A DNA stretch of 64,000 nt from a virus: positions 124,001 to 188,000 of the IMG/VR virus record IMGVR_UViG_3300025133_000022; one strand, written 5' to 3'. Every line of letters starts with the position of its first letter. Position 1 is the first letter of the stretch. Positions 53,240-61,129 of the stretch are shown piece by piece. A program made the translations under genes and the position numbers. The notes below the pieces were generated by a model. It saw nothing but the letters and a program-made list of their open reading frames with translations. It ran no database searches and had not been told where the DNA came from.

Positions 53240-53835
53240 TGTGGGTTGTCCGTTCTGATCGCATCGGCTTCTTTACAAAAAGCAGCAATAAACTCTACGC
53301 GACCATTATCAGATCGACGCTTAGCAAGCGTTTGCGGTTTGTAAATTGCTTCTCGAACATATGGTAGCTCAACCTCACCTTCTGTATCAAGTACAACTTC
53401 TACAATCTTGTCTCCATACTGTATGTTTGTGTCATACCGAAAGAAAAAGATTTTGTAATCTGTTCTCATCTCACCTGGCGGCATGCGGAGAAATCTTTTT
53501 ACAAATCCTCCATCAGAGCCAGCGTACATCCAGAAGGCCCAAGCCCAGCTTTCATCCCAAAGATAGCCTTCACCATAACAGTAGCTGCAATCAGGGTCAG
53601 CTTCAACAGTTGTTTGATTGTCAGAACATTTGCAGCGAGTTGGATATCCATCGCTATTTCGGCGCATATTGCGAATAAGTAAAAGATTCCCATGACGTGG
53701 GCCACCATCCTCCCCATAGAGGATGGCATCCATCTCTTCTCGAAGGTCAACCTCAGTACCAAGAGTGCTGAGGCTATGCACTGAACGCACAGTAGTGTTT
53801 CTGGTGTTACCAAACATTGAAGGTCGTCTACTCAT
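53236..53835 (-). CDS. Neck/completion protein with zinc-binding cysteines, 199 aa
   Basis: Two Cys pairs, C68-x-C70 and C83-x2-C86, sit in RCKCSDNQ and DPDCSYCYGEG. The second has the CxxCxGxG form of DnaJ-type zinc ribbons, so one zinc is likely bound. The rest has helical and beta segments (ELPYVREAIYKPQTLAKRRS). Position between the connector protein and the tail terminator suggests head-tail joining. Function inferred. Confidence 0.55.
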   Translation of the reverse strand: MSRRPSMFGNTRNTTVRSVHSLSTLGTEVDLREEMDAILYGEDGGPRHGNLLLIRNMRRNSDGYPTRCKCSDNQTTVEADPDCSYCYGEGYLWDESWAWAFWMYAGSDGGFVKRFLRMPPGEMRTDYKIFFFRYDTNIQYGDKIVEVVLDTEGEVELPYVREAIYKPQTLAKRRSDNGRVEFIAAFCKEADAIRTDNPQ

Positions 53836-54905
53836 GTATTGCCTCTGAATGGCTGCCTATATCCAAGGCCGCGAAGTCGACCTGTATGAAAACCAAAACG
53901 GCCTCGTCGCCTACTAGAGCTTCTGACTTTCTTATTCGCACCTGGTTGTGGATACGAGTAACAATCGGGATTTTCCCACAGGCGACCAGTAATTCGTCTA
54001 TCCGGATCATATGTGCCCTTTACAGCCATCGTAGGAGCAAAGCCTTGTCCAGGGACAATATTGCCACCAGCATTTACGACCCTCCACCACTCTTCTCTTT
54101 TTTCTCGAACATAATCGTAAATTCCATCTGGAATTTCATCATTGCTTTTACCATCAGTTATTTTCAGGTCACCAAGAGCTTTTTTCTTTCCAGTAGTTGC
54201 ACCAGCCTGAGATCCGTGACCTGGAATGTTGATGCAACGCCAAACCGTATCAAAGACCACAAACTTAGTACGAGCAAGCTGAATGTTGCCCCAACTGCGA
54301 GTGTCAGCGCCATGAACAAAATCAGCTTCTTTGCTGCTGATGTGTGCCATCAGCGCCAAGGTACTATCTGGAATGTAATCAATCCATCGCCCCATCTCTA
54401 GTCGAATCAAATCTGGAGAAGCATAAAGCGGAGCATACGTAGTTGCATACCCTAGTGTTGTGGCAGCAAGATACTCATCGCCATCCAAATTAGTAATACT
54501 GTCATCAAGCTGGATAACAACAAGCTGGTTGTTACTTAAATTCTGAGCAGTAGCGTTAAATCCTCGAGTAACATCAAATTCAAAAACTTCATAATCATCA
54601 GCACTGTTGATGGCACCTACCCAAAGATCATGCCATCTACCAGCGTCTGCAGCGTCGGGAACAGTGTAAGTGTAGGTGTAATAGCCTGTGGACAACTGTG
54701 TGGCCGTTAGAGGCCCAGCTAGAGCGCTTGTGTACACCTGCGCGTCAGCTTCTTCTTCAATATCTGAAGATTCCACATCTTCATCATAGATGTAAATTAC
54801 AGGAGTGCTATCTGGGTTAACCAAGCACCCTGCATCATCAGTAAAAACGGCGCGCAGAATAATCTGACTGCCAGCTACAACTGCGCCTCTATGTTGATAA
54901 GACAT
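53832..54905 (-). CDS. Head-tail adaptor/neck protein with N-terminal beta domain, 357 aa
   Basis: Residues 1-120 form a beta-sandwich-like domain (TPVIYIYDEDVESSDIEEEA, TGYYTYTYTVPDAADAGRWH) similar to decoration-type domains. A helical adaptor-like region follows (SPDLIRLEMGRWIDYIPD, then LALMAHISSKEADFV), and the C-terminus is a basic tail (KKVRSSSRRRGRFGF) suited to DNA in the portal channel. GAGG before the ATG. The combination fits a gp6-like adaptor with an extra external domain. Confidence 0.5.
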   Translation of the reverse strand: MSYQHRGAVVAGSQIILRAVFTDDAGCLVNPDSTPVIYIYDEDVESSDIEEEADAQVYTSALAGPLTATQLSTGYYTYTYTVPDAADAGRWHDLWVGAINSADDYEVFEFDVTRGFNATAQNLSNNQLVVIQLDDSITNLDGDEYLAATTLGYATTYAPLYASPDLIRLEMGRWIDYIPDSTLALMAHISSKEADFVHGADTRSWGNIQLARTKFVVFDTVWRCINIPGHGSQAGATTGKKKALGDLKITDGKSNDEIPDGIYDYVREKREEWWRVVNAGGNIVPGQGFAPTMAVKGTYDPDRRITGRLWENPDCYSYPQPGANKKVRSSSRRRGRFGFHTGRLRGLGYRQPFRGNT

Positions 54906-54912
54906 CTATACC

Positions 54913-56031
54913 TCAGTATCTAATAGTCAATGTATCACCTGAAACCGTCAGGCTTTTCTCAAGCTCTAGCGGCTCAAACGTGCCGCCGTAGTAGCCTTCT
55001 ACAGGATACTTCCATATGGTAACAGAATCATCGGTTATTGTAGCTGGATCCAAATCATCAGTAAAAACAACTGTAATGACTCTTTTGTCTGGATTTACAT
55101 TGTACGATCCATCCAGCGGTGTCATGTAATCAACTTGGAAAGGAGTGCTCACGCTAGGCAGAACAGTAGAGGGAGGGCTGCTACTGGCTGGTGTACTAGG
55201 GCTGTCCGGTGCCTCTGTATAGCTACCATCATTCGTAGTAAAAGTTACAGAAGTGCTGGTAGCCATCCTTTCAATAGGCTCTACATTGACTGTCCAGCTA
55301 TCACCAACCTGGAAATCAGATCCAGTAAACCGAACCTGAAGGCCTTCATCTAGAGTTCTGTATCTACGATTAGTAATGCGACCAGTAACAGCACTACCAG
55401 AGCCGGCGCTATCCCAATACCACTTGTACTCTGCAGTGCCAATATTGCCTGCAGTAGTGATCTCAACAACCATAATGTCAGCAGAAACACCTTCGTAGGT
55501 CCCGTACAGTGCAACAGCACCAGAGCCGACATTGCCTACATCCGCTTCCACATCGAAAAGCGTTCGAGCACTGACTCCAGTGTCAGTACTATCAGGGTCT
55601 CCATTGACATAAAGAATGTACTCTGTGTCAGCAGCTAAAGTAGCTGCAAATTTTGGATCAACAGTTATCTTAACTTTATGTCCGTAACTGCCAGAAGTTT
55701 CGTCAGTTTCAGATGTAACGGTTCCGGCGTCAACTTCTGCATACGTGACAGTGTCGGTAGTATCCCAGTAAACTAATTCAAACTTGACGGGCACCAAGCC
55801 TTTGAAGCCTGGAGAACTAAGAAAATATTTGTTATTGCCGGTATCCTCATCAATCCAGATAGCGTTATCAGGACCGCTGGTTTGGTCACTGTCACTTCCG
55901 AAAAGAACAATAGAATCAGAAACAGATTTCAGGTCAACACCCCGGTCGAAATAAACCTCAAGGGTTTCACCAACAGGAATTCCAGAATCTCCATCAGCAG
56001 GATAAACCCGCACAATAGAAGGGGTAGACAT
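54913..56031 (-). CDS. Ig-like (Big_5-type) head or neck decoration protein, 372 aa
   Basis: The protein has two or more Ig-like domains. The first begins PSIVRVYPADGDSGIPVGET and continues LEVYFDRGVDLKSVSDSIVL, the Big_5 pattern (Pro-x-Asn/Asp-Gly, then a fused strand). The last begins DYMTPLDGSYNVNPDKRVIT with VVFTDDLDPATITDDSVTIW, a second copy of the same pattern. Such domains decorate capsids and may bind carbohydrates. It sits between a small protein and the neck proteins. GAGAG precedes the ATG. Confidence 0.68.
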   Translation of the reverse strand: MSTPSIVRVYPADGDSGIPVGETLEVYFDRGVDLKSVSDSIVLFGSDSDQTSGPDNAIWIDEDTGNNKYFLSSPGFKGLVPVKFELVYWDTTDTVTYAEVDAGTVTSETDETSGSYGHKVKITVDPKFAATLAADTEYILYVNGDPDSTDTGVSARTLFDVEADVGNVGSGAVALYGTYEGVSADIMVVEITTAGNIGTAEYKWYWDSAGSGSAVTGRITNRRYRTLDEGLQVRFTGSDFQVGDSWTVNVEPIERMATSTSVTFTTNDGSYTEAPDSPSTPASSSPPSTVLPSVSTPFQVDYMTPLDGSYNVNPDKRVITVVFTDDLDPATITDDSVTIWKYPVEGYYGGTFEPLELEKSLTVSGDTLTIRY

Positions 56032-56034
56032 GTA

Positions 56035-56256
56035 TCACTCTCCAGACAGTATTAGTGCAGTTTCTGCTTTTAGCTTCTCTAGCTGCATGACATTTGGATC
56101 ACGGCTAGCTGCAAGATCTATATATCCTAAAGAAACAGCAACCTGCTCCTCTCCTTCTTCGTCTTTTGCATTTGCCCACTCTGCTGAAGGTGGCATAGGC
56201 GCAACGGTTCTGCCCACCATATCCCAATCTTCAACAACATCCTTAAACCAACTCAT
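56035..56256 (-). CDS. Small acidic protein downstream of capsid gene, 73 aa
   Basis: AAAGGAG lies before the ATG. The 73-aa product is acidic (VVEDWDMVGRTVAPMPPSAE, NAKDEEGEEQVAVSLGYIDL) with a C-terminal helix. No membrane segment or motif. It follows the hairpin after the major capsid gene and could be a small capsid or neck accessory. Function unknown. Confidence 0.6.
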   Translation of the reverse strand: MSWFKDVVEDWDMVGRTVAPMPPSAEWANAKDEEGEEQVAVSLGYIDLAASRDPNVMQLEKLKAETALILSGE

Positions 56257-56300
56257 AGAAAATCTCCTTTGAGTCTATTGTACACGACTATACGAACGAA

Positions 56301-56326
56301 GGGGAGTCCTCATAAGAGGACTCCCC
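56301..56326 (-). terminator. Strong hairpin downstream of the major capsid gene
   Basis: GGGGAGTCCTC (56301-56311) and GAGGACTCCCC (56316-56326) form a perfect 11-bp stem with a 4-nt loop in the 102-nt gap after the capsid gene. No U run follows (minus strand reads CCUUCGUUCG), so it may protect or process the 3' end of the capsid message, or act as a partial terminator. The remainder of the gap shows only an SD for the next gene and a weak TACAAT sequence. Confidence 0.65.
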
Positions 56327-56358
56327 AAATTTAGTCGTTTAGAACTCTAAGCAGTCGC

Positions 56359-57663
56359 TCAGAGTACGTCTGCGGTTGGAGAGATCTCGCTATCTACATC
56401 CATAGAATGTACAGATACGGTTCCATCCCAATAGTTGCGTGCAAGTTTGACGTTCTTCATTACGCCTACACCCTGACCTTCATGAGCAACAGCAAAGCCA
56501 TAACGTTCACGAAGCTTGATCTTCACAACATCTACATTTTCATCACGCCATTCCACTTGAGTGAGTTCTTCATCAACAAGATGGAAACCAATGTTGCCAC
56601 TGCTAAGAAGATAAATATCACCAAGTTGGGTAGCTGCATCAAACGGTACAAGTGGGCTGACGATAACACGGAACGGCCATGGGAAATACCCTGGAACACT
56701 CATTGCGGAAGTCATACCATGTTCGCGACCGGAAATACCGGTTGCAGTAGCGCCAGCAGCATTTCCACTAGCATTGATCTTGTTGCCAAGAGATGGGCCT
56801 TGAGCACCCATGGAGCCATTAGACCATGGGTCTAGTGGGCCAGGATTACCAGAGAACTTCTCAAAGTAACTTCCACCACCATGCGCAAGCATCATGTTGC
56901 GCATAACTGGATCTTGTAAGAATTGATAGAAGAAGAGTGGGTTAACTAGAAGTATGTCAGGCTGGAATCCCTCTTCAGCCATGTGTGCCAGAGCCTTAAA
57001 GAGGTCATCTACAGCAAGCGAACCGTTAGGTTGCATATCTAGACCGCGACCGGTACAAACACCAAACATGCTGGTAGTAGGCGAACTGTTGTTGAACAGT
57101 TCGGTGCCAAGCTCCCGAAGGAAACTCATGGCTTTTTGTTCTTTGTGTCGCACGAGTGCAGCACCCATCAGACGAAGATTCATCGCCATGATGTCCCAGG
57201 TGCTGTAGCGAAGCGCTTCGTCAGTAAACGAAGCTGCAAGACCGGACTTGCCGATCCATGCAGTTTGCAGTGCGCCACCGAGCTGGAACATATTTTCTGG
57301 GTACGTACCGTGCTCTGCGATATCACCAGCGGTGATTGCGCCAACGGCACCAGCAAGAACTTGAGTGCTAAGGCCTTTGGCCATTACTCGGGTAAATAAC
57401 CCGGTAATAACCATAAGCGGCTCAACAGGCTCGCGAATCAGCACTTCCATAGAAGACTGAAGTATTGGTCGAATATTAGGAGTGCCCACAGCATCATTTT
57501 GATGACGCGGTGAAAGCATCTTGTACATATCTTCCCACTCCATCTCAACGCCTTCGTCTTCTACGCGACCTTGAGTACGAAACAGATCAGCAACAAAGCG
57601 AGTCTGAGCCTTCTTGCTAGAAGGAAGATCAATGCTACGGCCGTCTTTGAGTTCGAATTTCAT
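56359..57663 (-). CDS. Major capsid protein, HK97 fold, 434 aa
   Basis: AAAGGAG lies before the ATG. The segment NIRPILQSSMEVLIREPVEP followed by LTSQVLAG-like strands and ENMFQLGGALQTAWIGKSGL matches large-phage HK97-type capsid proteins; the spine-helix region is LRYSTWDIMAMNLRLMGAAL, and the A-domain region ends GFQPDILLVNPLFFYQFLQD. The Gly/Asn-rich loop near 275-310 (SMGAQGPSLGNKINASGNAA) is probably an exposed surface insertion. Next to protease/scaffold and portal genes, it is the obvious shell protein. Strong translation signals and the downstream hairpin agree with abundant expression. Confidence 0.87.
   Translation of the reverse strand: MKFELKDGRSIDLPSSKKAQTRFVADLFRTQGRVEDEGVEMEWEDMYKMLSPRHQNDAVGTPNIRPILQSSMEVLIREPVEPLMVITGLFTRVMAKGLSTQVLAGAVGAITAGDIAEHGTYPENMFQLGGALQTAWIGKSGLAASFTDEALRYSTWDIMAMNLRLMGAALVRHKEQKAMSFLRELGTELFNNSSPTTSMFGVCTGRGLDMQPNGSLAVDDLFKALAHMAEEGFQPDILLVNPLFFYQFLQDPVMRNMMLAHGGGSYFEKFSGNPGPLDPWSNGSMGAQGPSLGNKINASGNAAGATATGISGREHGMTSAMSVPGYFPWPFRVIVSPLVPFDAATQLGDIYLLSSGNIGFHLVDEELTQVEWRDENVDVVKIKLRERYGFAVAHEGQGVGVMKNVKLARNYWDGTVSVHSMDVDSEISPTADVL
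57082..57103. repeat. Perfect 9-bp inverted repeat inside the capsid gene
   Basis: CGAACTGTT (57082-57090) and AACAGTTCG (57095-57103) with tetraloop GTTG. Encodes the stretch around GTELFNNSS. No U run. Confidence 0.85.
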
Positions 57664-57677
57664 CGTTGACTCCTTTT

Positions 57678-59069
57678 TCAGTTGACCTTGAGATTGATGA
57701 TCGCGAGCTGATCTGCAACTTGTTCAGAAGTTGCAAGAGTAATTGCATCGCTATAACCGGCAGTTGCAGAACCGGGCATCTGAGAAACTGCACTCATGCC
57801 AGTAAGCTGGAATGCGGTTTTGACTTGCGCCAACAGATCTTTTGGTTCCACATCGACGTCAATAAGACGACCAATGCTGCGGGTGTTACTAGTACCAAGT
57901 GCATCCTGGCTAGATGCCATTGCAACAAAGTTGGAATGCTCATCATAGGAGAGGAAACTGCCTGGGTTTGGTTCGCCATCTAAGAAGACGTAACGGTCAG
58001 AAGCTGCGCCACCGGAAGCTGCTACTGCGTAGTAGTAGTATGTGACAATAAAGTCACCAGCGCCAGCCGATGCAGTTTCAAGAGCATCTTGGGTATCCCA
58101 AGCATCACCATGGATGAAAAGAGTACCAGTGCGAGTATCTACATAGAAATCACCAGCAGAACTAATGAGACCAATGCTAGACTTTTCGGTTTCTAGAATG
58201 CCACTGACATCACAGCTAATTACAGTGCGTGTAGTGTTTTTCGCGATAAAGTCGTTGTCAAGCTGAATTGCATAAACATCCTTACCGTTTACAGCACTTG
58301 CCCAACGAGTTACATCGTCGAGTGCAGTCTCATGCCATACTTGACCAGCTGTCGGCATCAGACCATCATTTGCCTGTGCGGTCACAACAGTGATTGCACT
58401 AAGGTCAAAAGTAGTAGTGTCAGAGCCAAGAGTACGGTGCGGAACTTTCATCTGAAGTTCAGTAAGGAACTGAATGAGATGCTGCTTGCTGTAGTTAGTG
58501 AATACTTGGTCGCCATCTTCAGGACGACCAGACCATACGAATACATCGTATGCAGTAACACCCACTGCCTCAGAAATGAAGTACTCAATGACTTCACTGA
58601 CGTCACCATCAGTTTGAGGATAGGTATTGCTGCTTGTAACCATGGCAGAAGCAGGCACAAGTCCACGATCGCAAAGAGCGATGGCAATCTCAGAAGCTTC
58701 ATAAGCTGCACCAGCGCTACTGGCAACTGGTGCACCAGTAACAAGGTCTGTAACACCATAATCGTAATCGGTTGAAGTGTAAGTTAATACGTTCGTAGCA
58801 GAAGCAAAAGTATCAACAAGTGCAGCACGCAGACCAGCAGGAACAACCCTGTTCTGGCTATCAAGTGCAACAACTTTGCCAGAGCTGATGACAAAACCAT
58901 CTTCGCCGGCATGCATATCAGTCTTAGTAAAAATAATAGGGAGCCAAGCCGCAGGCTTCCACTCACCATATGGTGCGCTGACATCTCGTTGAACAACATT
59001 GTTTGGCGTAATACTGCCAAACACGTCCTCTCTGGTACGGAACGAAGCGGAATGTCTATTGACAGTCAT
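57678..59069 (-). CDS. Capsid accessory/decoration protein, 463 aa
   Basis: A mostly beta 463-aa protein encoded between the protease/scaffold gene and the major capsid gene. Segments such as DGFVISSGKVVALDSQNRVV (about 58-77) and TRTGTLFIHGDAWDTQDALE resemble the head proteins found at this place in SPO1-like and other large myoviruses. No enzyme motif. It is probably a capsid stabilisation or decoration protein present in many copies. The ATG overlaps the upstream stop (TAATG) with AGGAG before it. Confidence 0.58.
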   Translation of the reverse strand: MTVNRHSASFRTREDVFGSITPNNVVQRDVSAPYGEWKPAAWLPIIFTKTDMHAGEDGFVISSGKVVALDSQNRVVPAGLRAALVDTFASATNVLTYTSTDYDYGVTDLVTGAPVASSAGAAYEASEIAIALCDRGLVPASAMVTSSNTYPQTDGDVSEVIEYFISEAVGVTAYDVFVWSGRPEDGDQVFTNYSKQHLIQFLTELQMKVPHRTLGSDTTTFDLSAITVVTAQANDGLMPTAGQVWHETALDDVTRWASAVNGKDVYAIQLDNDFIAKNTTRTVISCDVSGILETEKSSIGLISSAGDFYVDTRTGTLFIHGDAWDTQDALETASAGAGDFIVTYYYYAVAASGGAASDRYVFLDGEPNPGSFLSYDEHSNFVAMASSQDALGTSNTRSIGRLIDVDVEPKDLLAQVKTAFQLTGMSAVSQMPGSATAGYSDAITLATSEQVADQLAIINLKVN

Positions 59070-60298
59070 TATTCATTCTCCTGAATGTGTGGGGTAATAT
59101 CGAAGGTTCTTGGAACGTGTCCTCGTGCAATCTTTCCATGAAGGAAGCGTATTGCAGCAAGTTCACCTTCTTCGTCTCGCAGTTTCTTGAAACAGGCGAC
59201 AATCTTCTTTTCGTAGGCACCAAGCGTTTTGACAGAATCTGCAATAGATTGAGAACTGCTTGCGCTCTCATCTTCCACAGGTTTGATATCTTCTATCGAA
59301 GGTGCTTTATTAGTATTATCTTGACCTATCTTTTCAGACGTGTCAAGTGCGGTTAGCTTTTCTTTTAGCGAATCTACTTCAGCTTGCAAATTACTTGCAA
59401 CTTCAAGAGACTGTAAGTAATCAGCTTTGAGCGCAGTTAGCTCAGATTTAAGTTTATCATTTTGCAAGTCTTCTGCAGACTGCTGACTGATACTAAAAAT
59501 GTCAATGCGCTTAGCAAGTTCAGATTCAAATTCAGTTTTTTGATCTTCAGTAAGCCGTGCACGTTCTAAAACGTGACGTGCTGCCGTGAGATGATCTAAA
59601 TCTGCAACCGGAAATGTTCGATCAGGACCAACAAATGCTTTTTCATCAAGTGCATCGGTTGCCTCAGAACTTAATGCCAAGTCGCCAAGTTCATGAGCAA
59701 AAGCTAATGTAAGCAAATACCAATCGAAATGTTGCAAACTGTCAGCTTCCTCAGAATCGTCTTGAGTTCCTGGATCTGGGACATCTGCATCTTCAGCCTC
59801 TTCAACAACCTCTTCTTCATCACTTGTGAGTGCGGTTTTAAGAGCTGTCAAAGCATCTGTATCTGAAAGCAAATGCTGAATAAGTTCTGCAGAAGTAAGT
59901 GCTTGAACTTTAGCATCTGGTTCCATGTTGTCTTGACTGCGCATGGCTTTGAATTCTTCAGAAGCCTCGCCTTTTTTGTCAAAACCATCTAGTGCACCGT
60001 TCACTATAGAGTCACGGAAACCTTTACTAGTAGAGAGATCGTGAAGATCTCCATGAAAAGCAAAAACAGCTTCTGGAATCTTACTGTCATCACCATAGCG
60101 AATGCTCCAATCGTATTCACTATGAAGTGCATCATGAACGCGAATTAGCCAAGTAGTCTCAAAATGAGATTTAGCAGCAATCGCATCATTCTGCTCTGCG
60201 GTAAGGGTATTATTCCAAAGGCCGCGCGCAATATCGCGCGCATCCATTGACTTTAGAGATTCGATGGTTTTTTGCAGATCAATAGTCTGTGTTGCCAT
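59069..60298 (-). CDS. Nested scaffold protein from an internal start, 409 aa
   Basis: An in-frame ATG at 60298 is preceded 6 nt upstream by AGGAGACC (complement of 60301-60308), a much better site than chance would give inside a gene. The product begins MATQTIDLQKTIESLKSMDA and contains only the acidic and coiled-coil scaffold half of the protease-scaffold fusion. Phages such as lambda (C and Nu3) make scaffold this way, so prohead protease and free scaffold would be made from one gene at different levels. Inference, not measured. Confidence 0.6.
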   Translation of the reverse strand: MATQTIDLQKTIESLKSMDARDIARGLWNNTLTAEQNDAIAAKSHFETTWLIRVHDALHSEYDWSIRYGDDSKIPEAVFAFHGDLHDLSTSKGFRDSIVNGALDGFDKKGEASEEFKAMRSQDNMEPDAKVQALTSAELIQHLLSDTDALTALKTALTSDEEEVVEEAEDADVPDPGTQDDSEEADSLQHFDWYLLTLAFAHELGDLALSSEATDALDEKAFVGPDRTFPVADLDHLTAARHVLERARLTEDQKTEFESELAKRIDIFSISQQSAEDLQNDKLKSELTALKADYLQSLEVASNLQAEVDSLKEKLTALDTSEKIGQDNTNKAPSIEDIKPVEDESASSSQSIADSVKTLGAYEKKIVACFKKLRDEEGELAAIRFLHGKIARGHVPRTFDITPHIQENE

Positions 60299-61129
60299 AA
60301 GGTCTCCTATATCTACACTGGCATCAGTGAATGTAACTTGTGATTTGCTATAACGTGCTGCGTCCTTAACAGGCGCAGCAAGCTCAACACAATCCCCAAA
60401 CTCCATATTTGTTAACTGACTTAAATCATTTCCAGGCGTAGTTACGACAGAGGCTTCGCGTCCAGCGAAAACTCCAGTAAACATTACAACCGGTCGACCT
60501 TCGTCGTCAATAGAGCCGGGCAAATGGTCGCAAACATCGCCAGTAGCCCAATCGCTACCGCAAAGTCCACAACAATATTTATCAGTATGAGATCCAGCGG
60601 AAAAAGTTAAATATCTACCATCCAAGAACTTCTCAATAGCATCATTGTCACTAATGCGAGCCTTGGCGACCAGTTTGCCCATGCCGGGCCAACGATCGTT
60701 AGTAAGGAGATTGCGTTTGTACATCTCCTTGTAAATCTTTTGCACATTCCCACTGTCGAGAGTGCGTTTAAACGCCATGAAGTCCTGAGTACTATCGAAA
60801 AACTTCATAGCTTCTTGGTCATTGCTGACCCATTCGACAGAAAAGATACGACCGAGGGGGTCGCTGCTTGTGTCATGGTTGCGCAAAATGGGTTTTGGAT
60901 AAGGGACAGTCCATGTAGGAAGCCCAGCCACTTGTCCCTTCATACTGTAAAGACGATTATTAGTAAGACGATAAGAGCTACTGAGATCAAATGTAATGAT
61001 CAGCCCCTTTTTCTTGCCGGTCTTAGTAGAGGTGGCAGCATCAAGCAGTTCTGTTTTTTGGACAGCAGACATATCTGTAATCTGCTGTCCAGGACGAATT
61101 TCATAAATGTCAGTAAGTTTTGTATGCAT
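59069..61129 (-). CDS. Prohead protease with C-terminal scaffold domain, 686 aa
   Basis: Start placed at ATG 61129 (TAATG, AGGAA upstream); a longer frame to 61150 lies inside the portal gene. The protease domain has PILRNHD (H about 84) and TFSAGSH (Ser about 177-180), the His/Ser pair of phage prohead proteases, plus a cysteine cluster CCGLCGSDWATGDVCDH (about 186-202) that probably binds zinc, as in proteases of large myoviruses. From residue about 278 it turns into an acidic, coiled-coil scaffold (EEEVVEEAEDADVPDPG, SNLQAEVDSLKEKLTAL). An internal start inside this gene would yield free scaffold. Confidence 0.85.
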   Translation of the reverse strand: MHTKLTDIYEIRPGQQITDMSAVQKTELLDAATSTKTGKKKGLIITFDLSSSYRLTNNRLYSMKGQVAGLPTWTVPYPKPILRNHDTSSDPLGRIFSVEWVSNDQEAMKFFDSTQDFMAFKRTLDSGNVQKIYKEMYKRNLLTNDRWPGMGKLVAKARISDNDAIEKFLDGRYLTFSAGSHTDKYCCGLCGSDWATGDVCDHLPGSIDDEGRPVVMFTGVFAGREASVVTTPGNDLSQLTNMEFGDCVELAAPVKDAARYSKSQVTFTDASVDIGDLMATQTIDLQKTIESLKSMDARDIARGLWNNTLTAEQNDAIAAKSHFETTWLIRVHDALHSEYDWSIRYGDDSKIPEAVFAFHGDLHDLSTSKGFRDSIVNGALDGFDKKGEASEEFKAMRSQDNMEPDAKVQALTSAELIQHLLSDTDALTALKTALTSDEEEVVEEAEDADVPDPGTQDDSEEADSLQHFDWYLLTLAFAHELGDLALSSEATDALDEKAFVGPDRTFPVADLDHLTAARHVLERARLTEDQKTEFESELAKRIDIFSISQQSAEDLQNDKLKSELTALKADYLQSLEVASNLQAEVDSLKEKLTALDTSEKIGQDNTNKAPSIEDIKPVEDESASSSQSIADSVKTLGAYEKKIVACFKKLRDEEGELAAIRFLHGKIARGHVPRTFDITPHIQENE

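Noticed and set aside
1019-57103. Dispersed hairpins as CRISPR or N4-type hairpin promoters
   Set aside because: The arms have different sequences with no regular spacing or spacers, and loops and stems are too variable for a single promoter recognised by one polymerase.
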